The notes under the pieces: generated by a model
Seen by the model: only the letters and a program-made list of their open reading frames with translations
Database searches by the model: none
Told to the model about the DNA's origin: nothing
Shown here: positions 1 through 5,221 of the stretch, in pieces
Layout: each line of letters opens with the position of its first letter
Position numbering within the stretch: position 1 is the first letter of the stretch
Program-made: the position numbers and the translations under genes
Source: Candidatus Thalassarchaeaceae archaeon
GTDB lineage: Archaea; Thermoplasmatota; Poseidoniia; Poseidoniales; Thalassarchaeaceae
DNA: 7,563 bases
Direction: 5' to 3'
NCBI GenBank assembly: GCA_030747885.1
Contig: JASLJW010000129.1
Span: 1-7,563, forward strand

Positions 1-2063
1 TCGTCATCCCAATTTTCGTCCTCAATAATGCCGCCTATCTGTTCTACAGAGCCTGTCTCAATCTCCTTGGTAGCTCCACGTCGGGTATACTTCTCCTCAT
101 CAGTTTCTGACTTGGAGCTCATCCTACGACCCACAAGAGAAAGGACGCCAATTACAACCAACATAGTTACCGCGATGGCTGCTCCTATTGGAGCAAAAGA
201 TGCTAACTGCCCCGCAATATCTGTTTGCTGATCCTGAGGTTCTTCGATTATCTGAGTTTCTTCACCATTGTCGAAAGTCCGACAAACAGAATCATTCTCA
301 TTAATTTCACAATAGTCTTCTACTGTCTGAACATTGAAATCACGATCATCATAATCAGATTTGGAACCTAAACAATCTCTATCTTCATCTAACCATTCAG
401 TCGAATTTCCAACTAAAGAACCAGGACAATTATCTGAATCCCAATATGCTTCAGACTCATCAGCATATCCATCGCCATCAGAATCTGGACACCCATATGT
501 TGAGACTGTCTCAACCTTATCTTCTACAGGATTGTAGAGTAAATAACGTGTGCTTGTTCCTGCTTCATTTGCACATCCGTCGCCCCTATCACCTTGCTGA
601 GAGTCACCATATCCATCGCCATCGCTATCCATCCATTGAGTTGATTCTGAAGGAAATGAATCACCCTCATCAGACCAACCATCACCATCTAAATCAGGAC
701 ATCCAAGTCTGTCTTGATTTGAAGAACCACTAACATCCGGGCAAGCATCTGGGTTAGTCCCCTCTAAATTATCACCATACCCATCGCCATCAGTATCTGC
801 CCATTGGGTACCATCATCAGGGAAACTATCTCCATCTTGTCCATATGTTGAGTCTCCATATCCATCAGAGTCAGAATCCATATGTTGATCAGAATTGGAT
901 GGGAAAAGATCTGGATTTATCCCATCTGGATTGTCACCAAAACCATCCAAATCGGCATCCTCCCATTGGGTACCATCATCAGGGAAACTATCAGAAAGAT
1001 TTCCTGTAGGAGAATCCCCATATCCGTCACCATCTCGGTCTGATGTCTGAGACGCATCCAGAGGGAATGCATCAAGAGAATCAACAATACCATCGCCATC
1101 AGTATCGATATCAAAGAGCAATACATCAGTAGAACTAGCAAATGACATTAGAACCAGTAACGAAGTTTCATCTCCATTCAATATTCCTATTACCTCTCCA
1201 TTTCCATTTGAGAGAGCCTGAATTTGATTGCCATTTGTTTGATTCACAATATGAAAAAGACCGTTTGAACCTCCTAATGAAATAGTATTTGCACCAGTAT
1301 CAAAAATTCCAATTAATTCAGTTGGGGGACTAGGTGTAGATGAGTGGATTAAGGACCAGTTGACTGATTCAAACACCAAATACTGTCCATCTTTAGTTAC
1401 TGTATGCAATTTTCCACCACTATCTCCCATCATTGAAGTAACCTCTGCATTCGGTTCTGAAAGAACACCGATTAGATTCCCATCGTTAGCATGGACTCGT
1501 ACAGTTCTATCTCTACCACCAGTTGCAACATTCCCTTGAGGTGTAACTTCAACTGAAGATATTCCAATTGAATGGGCGGTAGTCTCCGCTCCTGTGGCTA
1601 CTCCATCACTATATTCAATCGCATTTTTCGAAGAACGATCTGAAACCCAAAGATCTCCACTAGGATCAAAATCCAATGAATCTACTGCTCCCCTAGAAAT
1701 AGAGTAGATTATTGCTTCAAAAACTGTAGAATAGATTACAGCTCCTCCTTGATGCCCTACAGCAATCAGGCCATCTACATGGCTATATGCCATTGAAAGA
1801 GCGGTGACATTGAGGGCTCCTGTCCAAATGACTTGTCCCGCTTCACTTCCTGTCACTTTCATTGCAGTAATATTTCCTGTTTCGTTAACAATTGCAACAT
1901 CTCCATTTCCAAGGTCAGCCCAACCTATTGAAGACCCAGAGAGTGTTTCAATATCTTCAGCAAATCCAAGGTCTCCAGCTGCAGCACTAGATGGAGGAAT
2001 TGTGAGAGAAATGAGTAAAAGCGCGACAAGAAAGATGCTTCTTGTTGTATGACGCATGGACAT
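1..2063 (-). CDS. Secreted, membrane-anchored protein with beta-propeller and TSP3-like calcium-binding repeats; C-terminus off the left edge
   Basis: The frame is open from the ATG at 2063 to base 3, giving 687 visible residues without a stop; the end lies outside the window. Residues 1-28 are a signal peptide: basic MSMRHTTR, a hydrophobic core (IFLVALLLISL), then PPSSAAAG. Residues about 30-310 contain WD40/YVTN-like blades, such as GNVATGGRDRTVRVHANDG near residue 180. Residues 318-577 are about nine Asp-rich repeats (DTDGDG, DRDGDGYGD and so on) expected to bind calcium. An acidic linker with Cys leads to one transmembrane helix at 623-645, followed by RRM and a charged cytoplasmic tail. 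The protein is therefore expected to face outward with its tail in the cytoplasm. Several NxS/T sequons lie in the outer part. A partial ribosome site (AAGGGA, 8 bases upstream) favours 2063 over the in-frame ATG at 2057. The gene begins 44 bases after the coiled-coil gene. The architecture suggests a surface sensor or adhesion role; ligand unknown. Confidence 0.9.
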   Translation of the reverse strand, partial: MSMRHTTRSIFLVALLLISLTIPPSSAAAGDLGFAEDIETLSGSSIGWADLGNGDVAIVNETGNITAMKVTGSEAGQVIWTGALNVTALSMAYSHVDGLIAVGHQGGAVIYSTVFEAIIYSISRGAVDSLDFDPSGDLWVSDRSSKNAIEYSDGVATGAETTAHSIGISSVEVTPQGNVATGGRDRTVRVHANDGNLIGVLSEPNAEVTSMMGDSGGKLHTVTKDGQYLVFESVNWSLIHSSTPSPPTELIGIFDTGANTISLGGSNGLFHIVNQTNGNQIQALSNGNGEVIGILNGDETSLLVLMSFASSTDVLLFDIDTDGDGIVDSLDAFPLDASQTSDRDGDGYGDSPTGNLSDSFPDDGTQWEDADLDGFGDNPDGINPDLFPSNSDQHMDSDSDGYGDSTYGQDGDSFPDDGTQWADTDGDGYGDNLEGTNPDACPDVSGSSNQDRLGCPDLDGDGWSDEGDSFPSESTQWMDSDGDGYGDSQQGDRGDGCANEAGTSTRYLLYNPVEDKVETVSTYGCPDSDGDGYADESEAYWDSDNCPGSLVGNSTEWLDEDRDCLGSKSDYDDRDFNVQTVEDYCEINENDSVCRTFDNGEETQIIEEPQDQQTDIAGQLASFAPIGAAIAVTMLVVIGVLSLVGRRMSSKSETDEEKYTRRGATKEIETGSVEQIGGIIEDENWDD
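333..1112 (-). repeat. Array of about nine thrombospondin type 3-like (D-x-D-x-D-G) repeats within the surface protein
   Basis: Residues 318-577 of the surface protein carry eight clear copies and one degenerate copy of an Asp-rich loop: DTDGDGIVD, DRDGDGYGD, DADLDGFGD, DSDSDGYGD, DTDGDGYGD, DLDGDGWSD, DSDGDGYGD, DSDGDGYAD and the weak DEDRDCLG. Spacers often read DSFPDDGTQW or contain GDNPDG-like segments. The alternating Asp residues are typical of calcium-coordinating TSP3/EF-like loops. The later repeats contain Cys (DACP, LGCP, GCANE, YGCP, DNCP), which could form disulfides outside the cell. Calcium probably stiffens this stalk between propeller and membrane; that is inferred from the family. 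Confidence 0.88.
800..992 (-). repeat. 31-bp exact direct repeat inside the TSP3 array
   Basis: Bases 800-830 and 962-992 are identical over 31 bp. They are 162 bp (54 codons) apart, in frame, and encode the DSFPDDGTQW spacer. Neighbouring repeats share only the protein motif with more divergent codons, so this pair points to a recent duplication or gene conversion of a two-repeat unit, or to strong local constraint. Confidence 0.85.
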
Positions 2064-2107
2064 GGAGAGTGTCCCTTGCCTATCAATCCGGCGGACTAAT
2101 GCTTAGA

Positions 2108-4675
2108 TCATTCTTCTTCGGTTGATGCTGGTTTCATTACCCTAACAGGCCGAATTGATGCTGGTTTTTCAGAGGTTGGTTGAAGTGTTTTTACCGGCTT
2201 TATGGATGCAGTTTGATTCTCAGAAACTGGAGTGAGTAAACGCCTATCTGATGCTGGAACCAATTCTGCAATGTTTTCAGAGTCTTCAGGAATAATGGAT
2301 TCTGATTCTGGCTGAATTGTCTTTCTAACCGGAGGGCCCTTTACTGTGGATGAAGCCGGTTGTCGAATCATTCGACCTCCTCCAGGAGGCCCCTTTACTG
2401 GAGGGGATTTCACAGATGGGCCGCCACTCTTGATCATTCGACCTCCTCCAGGAGGTCCTGATTCAGCTTCAACAACAATTTCTTCAACTTCTTCAGGGAT
2501 TGAATCTGGTTCAATTTCAGCATCTGGAGTAATTGTTTCAATTTCAGGTTGAGCACCTAAGAATCCTGGTGCCCCTGCTTGAGGAGCCCCCAATGGTGCT
2601 GATGAACTACCTATTGGTGCTCTAGCTGGGGCTAATGGAGATTGACCCAAAGGTCGTGCACCCAATGGTGCTGTTGAACCATCCTGCTGAGCTGCTGCTG
2701 CACCAAGAGCGGTCATTGGACGTGCTTGCCCAATTGGGGATCGAACTGGAGCTGCCAATCCTCCTCCCAAAGGAGTTGGTTGACCTGGTACATTGAGACC
2801 AGTCATTGCTGCAGCACCAAGTCCAGGCGCTTGGCCACCTAGTGCTGTTCCTTGATTCTGAGTGCCAAGATTTCCTAGCATACCGGCCGCACCTGCTGGT
2901 GTTCTTACTTTCGCAGACCCTAAGGCACCCATCCATGCTTCTCTCTTAGCGAGACGAGCATCCTCTTCGGAAGCATCTTCCTTTGCTTCTAACTGTGCAA
3001 CTAGTGCCTCTCTCTCTAGATCCTCATCAGTAATCAAATCCTTTTCAATATCCTTTCGGAGTCGACTTTCAGCCAATTGCTTGAATTCATCAGAACGGGC
3101 CTCAAGTGTAGCTAACCTTTCCTTAATTTCTTGGCGTTTAACTGCTAATGCTGCCTCAATTTCTGCACGCATTTCAGCTTCTCTTCGTCTTACTTCGATG
3201 AGTGCCTTGTTACGCATTATCTCTTCACGCTTAGACATCTGTCTCTCAAGTTGCTCGACTACAGCACGCTCTTTTTGTTCTCTGAACTCGCCCAATCTTT
3301 GCTCCATCTCTACTTCCAAATCTAGAGCAGTCTCTTGACGAACCAAATCCAAAGATGTCTCAAGTGAAATTCTTTCATTCCTTAATCGGGCATCAATCTC
3401 AGCCATAATCTGGCGTTTTGTCGCTTCTTCCCTCGTTGAATACTCGGCTTCAATCTGTTCAACCCAATTGGCTCTTCGAGTTTCATGATCTGATTCCATT
3501 TCATTTCTGAGTTCATTTTCACGATCATGACGGAAACGAGCTAGTTGACTTCCAATCTCTGCTTCACGTTGGAGACGATATGTTTCGAATTGATGCTCGA
3601 TTCTACGATCTAATTCACCTTCGATTTGTCTAGTAAGGCCTGCCTCGATATCATCGATAGTTTGTTGGAAACTAATATCGAAGCGGTCGCGAAGTCTTTG
3701 CTTCCTTTCAGATAAACGTCCAGCATACTGAGTCTCAAGCGCTTTGAGAACACTAGATCTCAATTCTTCGCGCTTACGCGCTACTGCTAATTCCAAATCT
3801 TCCTGCATTCGATTCTCTAAACGATGAGTTTCTGCAACGAGGCGTTTCTCTAATTCTGATTGAATATCCTGGGCTACGTCCTCTTCCATTCGTAGAGCTC
3901 TACGCTCATACTCAGCACGAAGTCTAGTTTCTCGATCCTTCAATCTCTGCTGAAGTTGTTGTTCAAGGCGATTTCGCAATGCACCTCTAATCTGAATCTC
4001 CCTTTCAGCTAATCTCTCATCTAATCCTTCTTGGATTCGCTGTTTCTGTAAATTCTCCTCGTCTCCGAGTTGCTCTTCCATATCCTTTCGAAGTTCAGAT
4101 TCTAAATCCCTAACTTGACGTTGGAACGCTTGTTCTGCCTCAATCTCCATTCTCTCAGACAAGAATGCTTGACGGCGATTAAACTCATCATCCATATCTT
4201 GACGAAGACGTTCTCGAATTTCTTGTTGTGAAACCTTGATTCTTCGTTCTCTCTCCAAGGAAAGCATTTCTTTGAGTTGATTCTCTTCTCTTTCAAGACG
4301 GAGCATCAATTCTTGTTTTAGAACTGCTTCTTCTCTTTCGAGAACTTGCTGCTCTATAATGGAAAGTTCCTCTTCTAAATCTGAACGTAATGAAAGTTCA
4401 AGGCTCCTATATCCTTCATCGTGAATTATCTCATTTGCTTTGCGCATAGCACTACGCATATTGGCCAACCTTTCTGCCTGTTCAGCAAGACGTAAACGAC
4501 GCTCTCGATCTAACTTAGAACGGATTCCTGCCTCTTTATCTAACGAATCTATGGCTTTCTCGGTTCCTTCGAATGAGCCAACTGAAGAGCCAACCACACT
4601 ACCTCTCAAATCAGATAGAGATGGCTTAACAGCCTCTGTACTCTGAAAGGTCTCCGACACATCATCTGTAGCCAT
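2108..4675 (-). CDS. Very long coiled-coil rod protein with Pro/Gly/Ala-rich low-complexity tail, function unknown
   Basis: I do not recognise the family. From the ATG at 4675 it is 855 residues and starts MATDDVSETF. A TTG at 4744 would add 23 residues, but it has no ribosome site and sits in a stem-loop, so ATG is preferred. Residues about 40-580 are almost entirely Glu, Arg, Leu, Gln, Asp and Ala; there is no proline between P18 and P593 (574 residues) and no cysteine anywhere. Residues 120-461 form nine exact 38-residue repeats (separate entry). Residues 583-855 are a flexible tail: a Gly/Ala/Pro-Leu-Gly part, an acidic stretch near 705-735, two PPGGGRMI motifs, and two basic ASI(K/R)PV(K/R) motifs ending in TEEE. 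No signal peptide or membrane helix is visible, so it is probably cytoplasmic. A scaffold, filament or spacer role is inferred from shape only. Generic database matches to SMC or myosin would reflect composition; no ATPase motif is present. Confidence 0.88.
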   Translation of the reverse strand: MATDDVSETFQSTEAVKPSLSDLRGSVVGSSVGSFEGTEKAIDSLDKEAGIRSKLDRERRLRLAEQAERLANMRSAMRKANEIIHDEGYRSLELSLRSDLEEELSIIEQQVLEREEAVLKQELMLRLEREENQLKEMLSLERERRIKVSQQEIRERLRQDMDDEFNRRQAFLSERMEIEAEQAFQRQVRDLESELRKDMEEQLGDEENLQKQRIQEGLDERLAEREIQIRGALRNRLEQQLQQRLKDRETRLRAEYERRALRMEEDVAQDIQSELEKRLVAETHRLENRMQEDLELAVARKREELRSSVLKALETQYAGRLSERKQRLRDRFDISFQQTIDDIEAGLTRQIEGELDRRIEHQFETYRLQREAEIGSQLARFRHDRENELRNEMESDHETRRANWVEQIEAEYSTREEATKRQIMAEIDARLRNERISLETSLDLVRQETALDLEVEMEQRLGEFREQKERAVVEQLERQMSKREEIMRNKALIEVRRREAEMRAEIEAALAVKRQEIKERLATLEARSDEFKQLAESRLRKDIEKDLITDEDLEREALVAQLEAKEDASEEDARLAKREAWMGALGSAKVRTPAGAAGMLGNLGTQNQGTALGGQAPGLGAAAMTGLNVPGQPTPLGGGLAAPVRSPIGQARPMTALGAAAAQQDGSTAPLGARPLGQSPLAPARAPIGSSSAPLGAPQAGAPGFLGAQPEIETITPDAEIEPDSIPEEVEEIVVEAESGPPGGGRMIKSGGPSVKSPPVKGPPGGGRMIRQPASSTVKGPPVRKTIQPESESIIPEDSENIAELVPASDRRLLTPVSENQTASIKPVKTLQPTSEKPASIRPVRVMKPASTEEE
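2123..2209 (-). repeat. Two 13-residue basic repeats, ASI(K/R)PV(K/R), at the C-terminus of the coiled-coil protein
   Basis: Residues 823-835 (ASIKPVKTLQPTS) and 839-851 (ASIRPVRVMKPAS) are two copies of one short motif with a 16-residue period, just before the final TEEE. Lys and Arg exchange conservatively at fixed places, which suggests selection on a short basic linear motif, perhaps a binding site. A related KTIQPES lies further upstream in the tail. Confidence 0.7.
2367..2455 (-). repeat. 23-bp direct repeat encoding PPGGGRMI in the tail of the coiled-coil protein
   Basis: Bases 2367-2389 and 2433-2455 are identical and lie 66 bp (22 codons) apart, in frame. They encode PPGGGRMI at residues 763-770 and 741-748. 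Each copy contains a short inverted repeat (CCTCCT, two bases, AGGAGG). Related KGPP/KSPP segments lie between and after them. The exact identity suggests a recent tandem duplication in the disordered tail. Confidence 0.85.
3293..4318 (-). repeat. Nine tandem 38-residue (114-bp) repeats in the coiled-coil rod, with 19-residue half-period
   Basis: Cutting the rod every 38 residues from residue 120 (ATG numbering) gives nine gap-free copies starting at 120, 158, 196, 234, 272, 310, 348, 386 and 424. Their first eight residues are KQELMLRL, RQDMDDEF, RKDMEEQL, RNRLEQQL, QSELEKRL, LKALETQY, TRQIEGEL, ENELRNEM and MAEIDARL. Columns 4, 8 and 19 are hydrophobic in all nine. Column 27 is hydrophobic or Ala in all nine, and columns 34 and 38 are hydrophobic in eight. 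Column 11 is always charged and column 24 is acidic in eight. Columns 4/23, 8/27, 15/34 and 19/38 mirror each other, giving a 19-residue half-repeat. Similar octets recur with slightly shifted spacing at 503 (RAEIEAAL) and 540 (RKDIEKDL). The DNA itself has diverged, so the repeat is old and kept at protein level. Confidence 0.75.
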
Positions 4676-4712
4676 GGGTTCCCATCCCCAAACTGTAACG
4701 GTTTTCTCATGG

Positions 4713-4720
4713 TAATTAAT
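4713..4720 (-). promoter_or_regulatory. Possible archaeal TATA-like box before the coiled-coil gene
   Basis: The minus strand reads ATTAATTA here, centred about 41 bases upstream of the preferred ATG at 4675. With the usual archaeal spacing of about 25 bases from TATA box to transcript start, the leader would be about 15 bases. No clear BRE was recognised. The site could give the coiled-coil gene its own promoter, but an AT-rich match of this size can occur by chance. If used, the TTG start at 4744 would lie outside the transcript. Confidence 0.25.
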
Positions 4721-4737
4721 GTCGACAGTTCTTAACA

Positions 4738-4770
4738 CTCTCAAAATGGCGTTTCTGAGGATTTTGAAAG
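4738..4770 (-). other. Intergenic stem-loop between the zinc-ribbon and coiled-coil genes
   Basis: Plus-strand bases 4738-4747 and 4761-4770 are inverted repeats. In the transcript they pair as CUUUCAAAAU with AUUUUGAGAG: ten pairs including one G-U, around a 13-base loop. It begins 9 bases after the zinc-ribbon stop codon. The stem is AU-rich and no U-run follows, so it is not a typical terminator. It could mark RNA processing or protect an mRNA end. Confidence 0.4.
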
Positions 4771-4779
4771 AAACGGATT

Positions 4780-5184
4780 TCAGAAATTAACTTTGAATCC
4801 TTCCATGCATGCAGGGCATCGTAATTTTCTCTCACCAGGTCGCTGCGGAATTCTCAATCCTCTATCACATGCAGGGCAATTAATTTCGACTTTGATTATT
4901 TTTGGAGTTAAGGTAAATTCATGTTTACAATTTGCACATCTAAGATCCGCAGGTCTAGAATCTATTCCTGCTACCAGAACATGCCGACATGAAGGACAAG
5001 TTACTTTTTCTTCTTCCCAAGATTCTCTAGTGGGCGAATGTTCAACTTTGACTTGAGCCGTACAAACTACACAATCCAAGACTCCTAAATCAGAAGGAAG
5101 AAGGGAGTCACAATTAGGGCAATGAGCAGGTGGTGGAGAAACTCTACTCTCCACTTGGTAAGGTACCGGGGTATCCTCGCTCAT
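4780..5184 (-). CDS. Small protein with three tandem zinc ribbons
   Basis: The protein has 134 residues and three C-x2-C ... C-x2-C units: C22/C25 with C38/C41, C63/C66 with C83/C86, and C103/C106 with C123/C126. Each set of four cysteines should bind one zinc, a fold called a zinc ribbon or rubredoxin-like knuckle. The third unit, with IPQRPGERKLRCPAC, resembles the MJ0042/zinc-ribbon type often found at the ends of prokaryotic regulatory or membrane proteins. There is no signal peptide or membrane helix and no catalytic domain, so it is probably a cytoplasmic protein or nucleic-acid binding adaptor. The start is well fixed by a strong Shine-Dalgarno site 6 bases upstream. It begins 37 bases after the metal ATPase stop, which suggests cotranscription. 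A link to metal handling is possible but unproven; the specific partner is unknown. Confidence 0.88.
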   Translation of the reverse strand: MSEDTPVPYQVESRVSPPPAHCPNCDSLLPSDLGVLDCVVCTAQVKVEHSPTRESWEEEKVTCPSCRHVLVAGIDSRPADLRCANCKHEFTLTPKIIKVEINCPACDRGLRIPQRPGERKLRCPACMEGFKVNF

Positions 5185-5190
5185 ACTCTG

Positions 5191-5198
5191 TCCTCCTT
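5191..5198 (-). promoter_or_regulatory. Shine-Dalgarno site of the zinc-ribbon gene
   Basis: The minus strand reads AAGGAGGA, a near-perfect match to the 16S rRNA 3' end, with 6 bases to the ATG at 5184. It is the only strong ribosome site in the window. It fixes the start and indicates efficient internal translation on a polycistronic message after the ATPase gene. Confidence 0.85.
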
Positions 5199-5221
5199 AC
5201 TGTCTCAATTGAAGACATATT

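Noticed and set aside
446..733. Plus-strand open frame of 95 codons rich in His and Leu
   Set aside because: It is the reverse of the Asp-rich repeat codons of the surface protein; GAT/GGT repeats read backward give His-rich text. No ribosome site or protein-like composition.
333..1112. CRISPR-like or non-coding tandem repeats in the Asp-rich region
   Set aside because: The repeats are in frame, vary by codon, and have unequal spacing; they are fully explained by the TSP3-like protein repeats.
2064..2107. Possible promoter or terminator between the coiled-coil and surface-protein genes
   Set aside because: The 44 bases contain no TATA-like box, no U-run and only 4-base complementary pieces, too weak to call.
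2622..2936. Minus-strand open frame of 104 codons in another frame of the coiled-coil gene
   Set aside because: It lies fully inside the tail and rod coding sequence, is rich in Ser, Trp and Cys in a random pattern, and has no start signal.
2862..3338. Plus-strand open frame of 158 codons opposite the rod
   Set aside because: The Ser/Leu/Ala-rich text is the expected antisense of Glu/Arg/Gln-rich codons; such long antisense frames are common opposite coiled-coil genes.
2108..4675. SMC/Rad50-like or myosin-like identity for the rod protein
   Set aside because: No Walker A, Walker B or signature motif, no hinge domain and no globular heads are visible; similarity would come from composition alone.
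5202..5216. Imperfect palindrome around CAATTG between the ATPase and zinc-ribbon genes
   Set aside because: The arms are only four bases with an off-centre core and it lies just upstream of a ribosome site; it may be chance.
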